Source of the DNA: Selaginella moellendorffii
Lineage: Eukaryota > Streptophyta > Lycopodiopsida > Selaginellales > Selaginellaceae
Length of the DNA: 64,000 bases
NCBI RefSeq assembly: GCF_000143415.4
Contig: NW_003314279.1
Location: 788,662-852,661 of the forward strand
Reading direction: 5' to 3'
The position numbers and the translations under genes were made by a program. This document shows positions 34,814 through 46,010 of the stretch, in pieces; position 1 is the stretch's first letter; each line of letters starts with the position of its first letter. The notes below the pieces were generated by a model. The model was not told where the DNA came from. It ran no database searches and was given only the letters and a program-made list of their open reading frames with translations.

Positions 34814-37800
34814 GAGCTGTCTATTTGGACTCCCTGAATAAAAATCACTTTTCTTCTTTATCAAGCTCCTCACCACCTTTTATCAAAGCCACCACCAATT
34901 CCCGCAACTTTCGCATCCCATGTCTCCTTTCTTTCACCAGACAATCAGGACTCAAGGCTCTGGCGTTATTGGACTCGGGTGCAACTTCCTGCTTCATGGA
35001 CACGGACTTTGCTACCCGACATCACGTTCCTCTTTCTCCTACCATACGGGATTTGAGGGTTGAAGGCATCGGCGGGCATTTTGTGTCTCCATCTTCTGGA
35101 CTTAGGGAAATGTTGCCCGTTCGAGTACACATCGGGTCCACCGTCACCGATATCGCCTTCAACATCATCAACAGCAAGTCCTCCTCTGTGGTGCTTGGTC
35201 TTCCTTCGTTCCAACTACATCAGCCTCAGATCTGTTGGAAGGAATTACAGCTCATCTCTCCCACGGCTTCCCCTACTGTTCATCGAGTCCGAATTAGGAA
35301 AAGTTCCCTAAACTCGAATCGGGGTTCTGTTCCTGACTCTATAAAGTTTTCACCCTCTTCTTTTTCCTCTCTTCCATCTTACCCTGAACCGTATCCTCGT
35401 CTCATCAGTCCACTTAGTCGTACACCTCCTCCTATCTCCACAATCACTATGAAAGAACTCCTTCATGAAGAACCTCATTTTCTTTTTGCTTTGCATGTTT
35501 CTCCTGTCAGTCTTCCTGAGAAGTATCATGATTTTGGGGATGTGTTTGACAAGCAAAAAGCTAGTGTACTGCCTGTTCATCGGCCTTATGATTGTCCCAT
35601 TGATTTATAGGAAGGAGCGTCACCTCTGTGGGGGCCTATCTACGGGTTATCCCCGTCCGAGCTTAAGGCCCTCAAAGAGTACGTGGATGAGAACCTTGCC
35701 TTGGGGTACATTCAGCATTCGCAGTCCCCGGTTGGAGCGCCTGTCTTCTTTGTCAAGAAGAACGATGGGAGCTTGCGGCTAGTCATCGACTACCGAGGTT
35801 TGAACAAGGTGACTGTTCGGAACCGTTATCCGCTGCCCCTGATCTCGGACCTGTTGGAACGCCTCAGTGGTGCCCGCTTCTTCACCAAGATTGACCTCCA
35901 TGGAGCATACAACCTGATCCGGATCCGGCCTGGTGATGAATGGAAGACTGCATTCCGAACCCGCTATGGCCACTTCGAGTACACTGTCATGCCATTTGGC
36001 TTGACAAATGCTCCAGAAGTTTTCCAACACATGGCGAATGACGTCTTTCGGGAGTTTCTTGATCAGATGGTGATCGTCTACCTCGATGACATCCTCATCT
36101 ACTCAAAAACTTAGGAGGAGCATAACGAACATGTATGCAAGGTGCTAGCGAAGCTGCGAGAATACGGCCTATACGCGAAGCTTGAGAAATGTTCCTTTGA
36201 TCAGCAATCTGTGGAGTTCCTTGGGTACATTGTCACTCCTGAAGGTATCACGATGGATCCTGCCAAAGTCAAGACTATTCTCGAATGGGAGCCTCCACAA
36301 TCAATGTTGGACGTTCAGGTTTTCCTTGGCTTCGCCAACTTCTACCACAAATTCATTGATCACTACTCTGACATTGTCCTTCCTCTCACACATCTCACTC
36401 GCAAGGATGTTCCCTTCTCTTGGTCTGCTGCTGCCCAGCAGGCTTTCGACACACTCAAGGCGGCCTTCAATTCTGCTCCTGTCTTGATCCATGCTGATTC
36501 CTCACAACCTTTCTTCATCGAGGCTGACGCCTCTGACTTTGCCATTGGTGCTGTGCTGTCTCAACTCGGAGCGGATCACGAACTTCATCCGGTCGCTTTC
36601 CATTCTCGAAAATTCCAGCCTGCGGAGATCAATTACGAAATCCACGACAAGGAGCTCCTTGCCATCGTGGATTCCTTTGGAGAGTGGTGCCGTTTCTTGG
36701 AGGGGGCGAGCCATCAAACAACAGTCTGGACGGATCACAAAAATCTTGAGTACTTTGCCACTTCCCGAGTTTTAAGCCGTCGTCAAGCAAGGTGGGCACA
36801 ATTCCTGAGTCGGTTTGACTTTGTTATCAAGTACAGACCTAGAAAGTTTCAAGGCCTTCCTGATGCTCTTTCAAGGCGCTCCTATCTCAGTCTCAGGCCT
36901 GGTAATCCTGCCTTTGATCAACAGGATCAAGTTATCCTCGGTCCTAATCGGCTTCAAGTTATGGCAATTTCCCTGGCCCCTCAGGACTCCTCCTTGATGG
37001 ATGCAATCAGAAACGATCTTCAATCCGATGATCTCGCTAGTGACATTTTCCCCTATCTTCAAGCTGGACACCCAGTGACTCCCGATTGCCAGCGATTTGA
37101 TGAGTTCGAGTTCTTAGATGGCTTATTGTACCGTGGGGAGCAGCTTTATGTTCCTGAAGGTGATGCTCGAAGGTTGATCCTGATGGCGTGCCACGATAGC
37201 CCGACTGCTAGTCACTTCGGCATTGCAAAAACCTATGAGCTAGTTGCACGGGACTTTTGGTGGCCTCACATGGACGACTACATCAAAGCTTTTGTTACCT
37301 CCTGTGACACTTGTGCCCGGAATAAGGTACCTCGCCACCTTCCTTCAAGTTTGCTTCGTTCCCTTCCGGTCCCTTCAGGTCCTTGGGAATCCATCTCTAT
37401 GGATTTCTTGAGTGATCTTCCGAGTTCTGGAGGCTTCAACAGCATTTTAGTCATGGTGGATCACTTCACAAAGATGGCGCACTTCTTGCCATGTACCAAG
37501 GAGTTTTCGGGCGAGGACATGGCAAAACTGGTATTCAGGGAAATTTTCCGACTTCATGGGATTCCTACAGATGTGGTTTCAGATCGAGGGCCTCAGTTCA
37601 TCTCTCATTTCTGGCAACGGTTTTTGCAGCTGCTTGGAGTGAAGGCAAACCTCTCTTCGGCATATCATCCTCAAACTAATGGGCAGTCCGAGCGAACAAT
37701 TCAGACGTTGGAACAATTCTTGAGGTGCTTCATCAACTATCATCAGGATAACTGGTTCGATATCCTTCCCCTTGCTGAGTTCTCTTATAACAACTCTGTT

Positions 37801-38544
37801 CACTCCTCTCTTCGAGTTTCCCCCTTCTTTGCGAACTCTGGCCGAAATCCCCGATTCAATCTCTCACTTCCTTCTCCATCTGAATCCTCTCGTTCAAATC
37901 CCCGCTCTGAAGCATTTATCTCCAACCTCCAGGAAATCCACAACTCCATCTCCTTCCACCTCCATCATGCTCAGGAATCTCATAAAACATTTGCCAATGT
38001 CCATCGTCAGGATTGTCCCCCTTACAATATCAGGGATAAAGTCTGGCTCCTCAGGCGAAATATCTCCACCACCAGGCCCTGTCCAAAACTTGATTTCAAA
38101 CGCCTTGGTCCTTTCCCTATCATTGCCATCATTAATCCTGTCACTTATCGCCTTGCACTTCCCTCCTCATATCAAATTCACCCCGTTTTTCACTCCTCTC
38201 TCCTTGAGCCTTATATTCCCAGTCCTATTCCAAATCGGGTCATTCCTCTGCCTCCACCAGTGCAGCTCGAGGATGGGTCTGAGTACGAGGTTCAGGACAT
38301 CCTTGATTCCAAGATTTCACGGTCTAAACTCTACTATCTGGTGGACTGAAAGGGTTACGGACCTGAGGAACGCACTTGGGAACCTGCGGACAACCTGATT
38401 CATTCTCCTGACCTTGTTCAGGACTTCCACCGCCGCTATCCTTCTCGTCCCAGTCCTCATTCTTTTTCTCCATCTCCCATCCCTCGCCGCTCATCTCATC
38501 CTCCTCTTCGTTCTCGTTCACATCCTCGTTCCACTCGTTCTTGA
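34787..38544 (+). pseudogene. pol: Pol polyprotein with chromodomain, Ty3 copy 1, three stops
   Basis: In order: aspartic protease (LDSGATSCF, about 34969-34995), reverse transcriptase (catalytic YLDD at about 36080-36091), RNase H (IEADASDFAIG, then WTDHKNLEYF), integrase HHCC zinc region, catalytic core (SMDF, SDRGPQF, then E in QSERTIQ), and a chromodomain from about 38285 (YEVQDILDSK to the FHRRYP motif). The frame is -1 relative to gag. Stops at 35608-35610 (TAG), 36112-36114 (TAG) and 38347-38349 (TGA) correspond to CAG, CAG and TGG in copy 2. The last removes a conserved aromatic residue of the chromodomain. All are C-to-T or G-to-A changes. No frame-breaking indel is visible, so decay is by point mutation only. 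Confidence 0.92.
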
Positions 38545-38555
38545 GGAGGGGGTGC
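38542..38555 (+). promoter_or_regulatory. Polypurine tract of Ty3 copy 1, overlapping the pol stop
   Basis: TGAGGAGGGGGTGC begins with the pol stop codon and directly precedes the 3' LTR at 38556. Stop codon and plus-strand priming site share sequence. Confidence 0.7.
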
Positions 38556-38925
38556 TGTCAGGAATCCCCCAATTCTTGCCACATTCCTGACCTGCAGACC
38601 ACATTCCTGACTCTTGAGACACTTCCCTATTCCTGACTCTCGAGATACTTCCCTATTCCTGACTCTCGAGACACTTTCCGATTCCTGAGTCTCGAGCCAT
38701 ATTCCTGATGATGATGTGGCGCCTCCTCGACCTCAGCTATATTTAGGCCGTCCTCGATCCAAGAGTGGTGGAGCTTCATCAACCTATAGTATATATAGGT
38801 TAGCCTTGTTCCATTTCTCCACAATCTAAATCAACACCAGTCTAAGGCCTCTTCTTTGTTTCCACTAGCTTTTTCTCTTTGTCTTTTTGCATTTTCCAGT
38901 CTTGATCTTGTCAGGGGTCTTGACA
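38556..38925 (+). repeat. 3' LTR of Ty3 copy 1
   Basis: It has the same length as the 5' LTR. The region equivalent to the self-primer reads ACAATCTAAATCAA, one G-to-A from a perfect match. Confidence 0.94.
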
Positions 38926-38930
38926 GGCTT

Positions 38931-39862
38931 AACATTTGTACTTAGTCAGATGAACATAAGGTAAGAACTTTTATGTGTTTCTTGTTGAGCATACTCAACC
39001 TGGCTTTTAGTTCTCTTTTGCTCTATTTTGACTGGCTTGACAAGAACCTTTATGTATTAAGATTAGTCCCTTAATATCACCAGATGATAACTTACCGTGT
39101 CTACCAAATATGCTCGCTATCATGCCTTTTGTGTTAGTCCTATTTAGTTCAATTGGCTATTTGTAGAAAGTGTATAAATTTGCTAATTTGGCATATTTGT
39201 AGAATGTAGAGATTGTCCTGATAGTCTCGTGTCCAAATTTGTAATCTAGCACCATTCCATATTTAATAAGTTTCAATCTTATCCCAAAGATTAACTCCTG
39301 ATACTAAAGGTGTATAAGGGTGAAAGTATATGTTCCTCAAAAGGGGTTCCAAATATGTAATAGGGTAGGGATAGTGGGTAGATTGGGCATAACCAACTAA
39401 CCTAAGGTATAATTTAACTCCCACTTGTATATCTATCTTTGTTCTATGTCTGACTTGGGCCTAAACCTTCAATACCTATATGTTCACGTTAAGCCACTAG
39501 TATGCTGAAATAATGCCAAACTCTATATGGCTCCATTTTGCATGCTAGTCTTTTGTTGGATGCTTTATGATTGTTCCTATGTTACTTCGTGTTTCTATTC
39601 CTTCACTCTTTGGGCTAAATGCTCAAGAGTTACTCAGTGCTTTGGTTCTTTTACTCCTTAGTTGCAAGTTTGGGAGTTTGGCTTCATTCTTTCATTCAAT
39701 GGCCCAAGACCTTGAAAATTAGGTTTTGCTCCACTTTCCTTGGATAAGTGGCATATGGCATATGACATATGACACTTGGCATATAGAGGGTTTAAGTACC
39801 ACTTCATGATTATCCTATGGTAAATCACTATAAAATAAAGGGTGAAAACCATGTGTGTTACA
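38931..39862 (+). mobile_element. Family A LTR, second part (plus strand)
   Basis: It continues the LTR cut at 33372 and ends in GTGTTACA. A primer-binding site, TGGTATCAAAGG, follows at 39865-39876. The A/T palindrome (from about 39810) has lost pairing. Confidence 0.83.
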
Positions 39863-39931
39863 TTTGGTATCAAAGGATAATTCTTAACAAGATTTATCCA
39901 ATGAGATTAGGCAACTAGTCTCATTGCATAC
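39863..39931 (+). mobile_element. Family A internal region, 5' end with primer site
   Basis: It matches 50485-50545 of the complete plus copy and is then interrupted by the minus-strand gypsy relic. The internal region resumes at about 42733. Confidence 0.78.
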
Positions 39932-40103
39932 TATTGGGAGATGAGGGCTATCTTCTAACATCTTTGCCTCTAGCTTTCAAAGCCTCCATCCTAAACTCAA
40001 GTTTTTTATAATTGCCTTAAATGCCCTCCTTGCCCTTGCTCACCAATGCAAGAATCATGCATAAAAGCTCACGCAGCAAAAAGGTGATAGATGTCTCCAT
40101 CAA

Positions 40104-41369
40104 TTAATGGAGTGCACTATTAGGGACCTGGGAACTACCAAAGAAAGGTAGAGGACATTTGGGAAGAAGAGACATGAATGGGAGCTTACATGCCACCATT
40201 AGTGCTAGATTAGTGATTACCGAAGTAGTTGGATTGCCATCAATTTCCTCTTGAGCAATTGTTTTCTTCTTTTGTGCTCGTGTGACTACTATCTTTGCAA
40301 ACTCTTTTTCAATGATCCTGATTGCATTGACTTGTCCTATTGGAGCTTTCCCTTTGCTGGAAGATGACAAAAGTACATCCTCAATCACATTGCTTAATCA
40401 CACGTTGCTTGAGCTATTGCTGGTAGTGATCCTTGCCTTGTGTTATAGCGTTTTTATTGGCAAACAGTTGCTCTTAGACATGTTGAGAATGTGGTGGCCA
40501 TAGCTTTTTATGAAGCTTCCAACACCTCTTTGTGCTATGTGTCGTGGTGTCACAATAAGAGCAATACCAAGAGTGTGGAGCGCATTGTCGCCTCTCGGCC
40601 TACTGTAAGCAACAAGCATGGAACTCTCCACGCATTTTCTCTTGCATTTTCTGCTGCTGCTAGATGATCTCCTTGTACCCTACAAGCTTTGTCAAAGCCT
40701 TCTCAATCATCGTAGGGACTTTGTTATCAGCGACGGCGGGAGAGGGAGCTAAATGAGAGATAACCACATATAAAGCTTCTACTGAGGGAGGGAGGAAAGC
40801 CTCCTCAACCCTGGAGATACTGAGCTCCTAGAGAAGGTCACTCTCTAAAGTCTCCACAGTTGCAAAAGCCTTATGACACGTCCAAAATTGCCTCTTGAGC
40901 ATCTTGCATTAGAGGTTTCTGTTGAGTCTAGAGATGAATGCTGTGATATTATGAGGCTCGTTAGTGATCATCTGCTACTCCACACACTCCTAGTAGGCAG
41001 GAAAATGCATTACATACTTCAGAATTGACTCGCAAGCTCCTTGTTGAAAGGTGAACAAGTCCATAAGCAAATGATTCACTAACCATTGTTGATCAAAGTG
41101 TGACTTTTTGAATATAGTATAATCCACTATGCCATTTGATGCACAATATTCTTCAAAGTGAAGAATGTGTGTTTTGGCAGAGATGTCCCCATTACTTGAG
41201 AAGTAAAGCAAGTTTGTCCCACACTGGACAATATGGATTTAGGTAATAGATCACTATCTACTGAAGAGTCCAAATCCTCTTTAGCTGAAAGAGCCATCTG
41301 ATAATCTAGCTCATGATGGATATATGAATGATGACCCTTAACTTGAGAGATAGTGCTGACAGTAAGCAA
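40104..41369 (-). pseudogene. gag: Gag remnant with zinc knuckle (minus strand)
   Basis: On the minus strand a Gag-like segment (ISAKTHILHFEEYCA, about 41150-41185) resembles the retrotransposon Gag core of plant gypsy elements. Further downstream a CX2CX4HX4C knuckle reads CSYCDTTTHSTKRC (about 40520-40570). Stops and frameshifts separate the pieces, so there is no functional product. No protease or polymerase follows on this strand. Confidence 0.6.
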
Positions 41370-42547
41370 ATGTCAAATATGCATGAATATGGTGTGAACA
41401 AGTATAAAATCATGTAGTCACTACAAATGCCAAGCTGTGGCAAATGCTCCCAAAGAGTGAAAACTTTTTGGCTCCTAGAATGCTCTGAATATGATGCAAA
41501 GATCTCATAGCCAAAATAAATGGTTAGAGAATCTAAAGAGAACTCTAAAAATTGTCACTCATCAACATTCACAAGCTTACAAAGATAAAAATGTGAATAT
41601 CTTGAGCTCTAGAGCTCCAAAAATCATGAGCAAGAGTGTGTTAGAAATCCCTTGAGGCCATTTTCATAGCCACAAAAAAAAAGAGTCAAAACTGCCCAAA
41701 ATTAAGTGAAAACAGTTGAAACCACCCTTGTTCTTAAAATAAATGAGCAAGAGTGGGAAATCACTTCAAACTTTTTATACAACACACTCAAGAAAGATTG
41801 AAATGGTGATGAAACTGGAAAAAAACAATACCCTCAAAGTCATGGCTGTGTCATATTTGACAAAAATAGCACCAAAACTCATGATTTTTTACGAATTCCC
41901 TTGCAAGAAAGAACTCTTATGAAAGCTAGGAAGCAAAGGGAGAGACTCATAAAAGAAATTTCAATTAATGCTTAGGAAATCTCACTCTTAAAGCTTTAGA
42001 ACTCAACTATGAAAAGAGAAGAAGAGACCAAAAAAAAATGAAAACTCTCTCAACTTCTTACACTCCACTCATCAAGAAAGCACTTTTTAGAATCCTCATG
42101 ACTAGATTTAAATGCCCACACAAGCAATTCTCTAAATCCATGCCAAAATCTCAAACTTAAACCTCCAAAAGTAAGCTGTGAAAATAGGGGAAAATGTGAG
42201 AGAAAACTGCTTGTATGTGGCTTGATTCCCCACTAAATCATGCATTATTTAGCTCACTAGAAAGAGGAAAAGAAGACATTTTGACCCAAATGAGGTGCAA
42301 CTAACATAAATGCTTCTGTCACAAAAAATATCTCCGAAATCGAGCGAAATGAAGAAAAGTGGAGAAACAACGACAAGAACTCTAGGTTTATGAGTCTGTG
42401 CTTCAAATTTGTGCAAGGGGGAGTTTTTATTGGTCTCCCCCAAACATGAATCTAGCCACTAGAACTCTAAAATCTCTCAATCTATCAAGAAAATTTTCTC
42501 ATTCTCCAAAGAAAGTTAGATTAGTTCATTATATCGAGTTCACCACT

Positions 42548-42726
42548 TGTTAGGAGATAATGGTTATCTCCCAATGCCTCTGACTCTAGCTCTCAAAGCT
42601 TCCAACCCAAACTCAAGCTCTTTCCAATTGCCCTAAATGCCCTTCTTGCCCTTTATACAAAGAGAGAGGAATATTTTAGGAATTAAAATATTCTTAGTGC
42701 TCTAAGCTACACTCCGTGTCTTAACA
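42548..42726 (-). repeat. Short LTR of the minus-strand gypsy relic with terminal hairpin
   Basis: The terminal inverted bases are TGTTA/TAACA. A perfect 8-bp hairpin, GGAGATAA/TTATCTCC, lies at 42553-42571, immediately inside the LTR end. A G/C-rich hairpin occupies the corresponding place at 47500-47531. Confidence 0.6.
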
Positions 42727-42732
42727 ATATAC

Positions 42733-44620
42733 AGAGATGAAAATGAGATACATGTTTAGGTGTTATGACTTTACATTCATTTTTTGGGTATGGATTTTGG
42801 TTACCTTTTCATACTAGATAATGTGAGCTTGCTCTTGGGCTCGTAGGGTGGATGTGAAATGTTCTGTTTGTATTTGGGCTCGTGAGTGAGGCATATTAGC
42901 AACTTAGGGTTACAATTTGAGTTAGCAAGATTAATATTAATTTATTGGTAGTTCCATGAATTACTCCATGTACCATATGTAAAAGTAAACTTCCCCTGGG
43001 TTTGCTTTGAGTGGTGAATAGGCTGGTTTGTAACTATTTAGCACGGCACTAGTAGATTGTTCTTAGACATGATTATAAGTGGATTATGGGGATTAGTCTA
43101 TTAGTTTAAGTAGTCATTGCCGTGCTCTCTCATAAACTTTTCTTGGATTGGATTGAAGGCAGTGTTAATGTAAGCTTGAGATGTAGTCAAAATTGAGTTC
43201 GAAAAGAGAGTCATCAAAGATGAAAAATCAAACACATAAATTATCATCTTTTTCTTAAAAGATGATTTGTAATGATATGCAACTTATTGTTCGTATTCAT
43301 ATTATGCAATCGAGAGTCCTTACTTTAATGTATATTAATTATGATGGTTTTATAAGTGGTGAATCATAGAATGGATAGCAATGAAGTGCTAAACCATTTT
43401 GTCTAGACTTGTTATTGAAGACTTGGTTACAATGTTTAATTCTTTTTTGAGGAACCTTGCTATTGCTCTTTGAGTAGCTTCTTGTTAGATTAGTTTTGAG
43501 TTTAGTCAGATAGAGAGTGGCATGAGTTTGTCTATGTTATGAATAAAAGTTAGTGGTGTTTAGTGTTATAAATCTCTATTGATAAGGTGTGGTATTTATA
43601 TTGCGTTTGTCAAATAGAGTTGGCATTTGATACTCACATAAACTTTTGAAATAATAATGTGGGTTTACTCACGGTGTTGCTTAATTGATGATCAAATCAT
43701 TGTGATTTGTATATCACATCTATGTGATAGTGAGTAATATATTTACAAAGTTGTTTAGTTAAACGATAATTAACCCTAAAGTGATTGATAATGAAGCTAG
43801 TCTAGTTGCATTGAAGTAACTTTGACTTGGTTCTCAATAATAATCCATTATACTAAACTAAAGTTGGTACCTTGGTTCTTAAGAGTTTGCCCATTGAAGT
43901 GTTGGAAAGGTTGTATCATTTACTTATTATGGCTTGTTGGTATATCCATTAGCACTTAGAGTAGATTGTTGAATGAAAGTGTGTAGCTAAGACATTAGTG
44001 GAAGTCGCATTGTTGTTTTGAGTCATGAGGAATCTTTCTTAAACCTTGAACTTTCATGTCATTTTTTTTATTAATGTTTTGGCTTTATACTAAATCTTGA
44101 AGATGACTAAAAAAAGGTGTTCAATGCTTAAATATACTATTGAACCAAGAGAATTTATGTTAAGGTGAACTTATGTGAAGTTATAGGTAAGAGGAAGTTT
44201 GTTGAGTCTTGAAAGTTTGTATTCCTAAACTAAGAGTCATTATTTATCTAGGATAGAAAAATTTTCACAAATTTTCTTAGATTTTTTCAATGGCTAATTT
44301 ATTGATCATTTTTGCTCGAAAACTATTCCGTCTCGTAAGCCAATACAAACTAGTGAAAAGGTTAAAACTTACTTCAGTTAGCTTATACCTTAGTAGGTAA
44401 TTTTTATGATGCAACCTGAAAAGGATGTTAACTTTTGAAGCTAAAGCAATTGAGTTGGATAACATAAATGGAGTTGATGTAGAAAAGTGATTGTTACACT
44501 TTTTTAGAAAGGTGAGCCTTATGCCTTTCTTCTGTAGCATTATCAAATTGCATTTTGCATTTCATTAGACTCTATGAAAGTAATGAGCTTTCACTGATCT
44601 TGATTTAGTCTTAAAAGCAC
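42733..44620 (+). mobile_element. Family A internal region (plus strand), truncated
   Basis: It follows 50545-52620 of the complete plus copy with many A/T-ward substitutions, then stops at about 44620. No ORF of note; short frames on either strand are accidental. Confidence 0.8.
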
Positions 44621-45230
44621 ATTATATTTAGGATAATTTATATATTCCATAGATTTGCCAAATGTGCAATTTTAGATATTTTCCATAAATAGCATTTAGG
44701 ACTAAAATGAGACTAACACAAAGAGTATGATAGCGAAGGTGTTTGGTAGACACGGTAAACTATCATCTGGTGAATATTGAAGGATCAATCTTAATATCGT
44801 AGGGATTCCCAACACTAGTAAGTGCAAGCCAATATTATGAGTTTCTCGTCACAATGTTAAATATGCTTGACTTAATGACAACTTAGTATTTCCTTCCTTA
44901 GTGCCCTTCTAGTCTAAGTGCACATGTGCTGACCAGTTTCTTAGCTAGCTTGGGTGGAGACCATAAAGAGGACCAGCAATACCAACCTCCTGCCGTCGTG
45001 GTAGTAAGGAAAGAACCATAAGGATTGGCTGATAAGTATCTTTGACACCCGAAGTCACATTCGCGACAATACTTTGAAGAGGTTAGCTTTGCATGATCAA
45101 CACTTAGCTAAAACTAAAATAAAAACCATAAGATGGATTTATATGGTACACAACCTCTTAATCCAAATTTGTAATTTAGAGATATTCCATATTTAGTAAG
45201 TTTCAAGCTTATCCTGGAGACTAACTCCTA
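44621..45230. mobile_element. Patchwork of family A fragments in both orientations
   Basis: Positions from about 44640 to 45068 are the minus-strand inner LTR, ending CATTCGCGACA. Positions 45069 to about 45159 are minus-strand internal sequence equivalent to about 18555. Positions from about 45160 to 45230 are a plus-strand LTR piece. The boundaries are estimates by eye. The arrangement needs at least two rearrangements. Confidence 0.65.
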
Positions 45231-46010
45231 AATGGGTTGAGGCCACCCCTCTATGATAAGCAGATCAACAGTCTACAGCAAAGTTTGTCTATGAGTACAT
45301 CATTTACCAATTCGGAGTTCCTGCTGTTTTGGTTTCGGATCGTGGCAGCGGCTTCCTTGGACAGGTGATGCAGCACCTTCTCTAGCAGCTGTAGGTCAAG
45401 CACATGAAGAGCAATAGCTATTATCCTGAGTGCAATGGCCAAGCAGAGTCTAGCAACAAGATATTGAAGGTAGTCATCTCAAAGCTTGTGGAGGATCACC
45501 CAAGGCGTTGGCACAAGCACTTGGTTACGGTGTTGTGGGCCTTTCGGATGTCTTTCAAAACATCCATCTCTACGACCCCATTCTGCCTTGTCTATGGGAT
45601 AGAGGCTGTGCTTCCAGTGGAGATCCAAGTGCCATCACTCTCACTTTCACTTTGATACGTAGTAGTGATGCAGCTTAGTGATGAGGACAAGCTTTATGCA
45701 CATGACTTGGAGGTTCTTGGCTTGGAAGAACAGCAACGATCCACATCGGAACATCTCCTTCGAGGCAAGTAGAAGATCAAGTTTGTCATTGATCACCAGT
45801 GGTCTGCCGAACCATTCAAGGATAGCGATCTGATTCTACTCAAGGAGTTCATGCCACCTTCGAAGTTCTCCCCTCGCTAGACTGGCCCCTACTTTGTCTA
45901 GCAACACATCAAGGGCGAAGCATATGTGCTAGTTGATGCTGAGGGATGTGAGCTCCCACACGCTCACAACCACTCTCACCTCAAATGTTTCATCTGGTGA
46001 GGCGTTCCTC
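45231..46010 (+). pseudogene. pol: Ty3/gypsy integrase fragment, decayed
   Basis: The fragment begins in the catalytic core (WVEATPL). It keeps the second catalytic aspartate region (LVSDRG, about 45332) and the glutamate region (CNGQAESSNKILK, about 45430-45468). It continues through the C-terminal part (HLVTVLWAFRMSFKTS and YGIEAVLPVE). At least four stops interrupt it. It is a diverged paralogue of the integrase split at 49337/56617. The motifs fit plant gypsy elements without chromodomain; I saw none downstream. Confidence 0.8.

Larger units (their letters stand above)
33373..38925 (+). mobile_element. Complete chromodomain Ty3/gypsy element, Tf1/sushi-like (copy 1)
   Basis: Two 370-base LTRs (33373-33742 and 38556-38925) run TGTCAGGAAT to GTCTTGACA and are flanked by the perfect target duplication GGCTT (33368-33372 and 38926-38930). 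About eleven differences between the LTRs can be counted by eye, mostly transitions. Gag and Pol are in overlapping frames. Pol has protease, reverse transcriptase, RNase H, integrase and a C-terminal chromodomain. The primer site is complementary to the element's own RNA 5' end rather than to a tRNA. Four in-frame stops make this copy non-functional as a protein source. Confidence 0.95.
39932..42726 (-). mobile_element. Decayed gypsy-type element on the minus strand
   Basis: Two related terminal segments, 39932 to about 40036 and 42548-42726, share the run GGGAGAT to TGCCCT. They flank minus-strand gag remnants. The right LTR runs TGTTAGGAG to CTTAACA with 5-bp inverted ends. Target duplication is unclear (CATAC against TATAC). 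It sits in family A internal sequence. Much of 41400-42540 has no recognisable motif. Pol is absent. Confidence 0.65.

Noticed and set aside
40282-40503. Forward hydrophobic 73-codon frame
   Set aside because: It lies antisense to the gag remnant of the minus-strand gypsy relic and has no conserved feature.
39927-42732. CATAC/TATAC as target duplication of the minus-strand gypsy relic
   Set aside because: Only four of five bases agree, and the left LTR start is mutated, so the border cannot be fixed.
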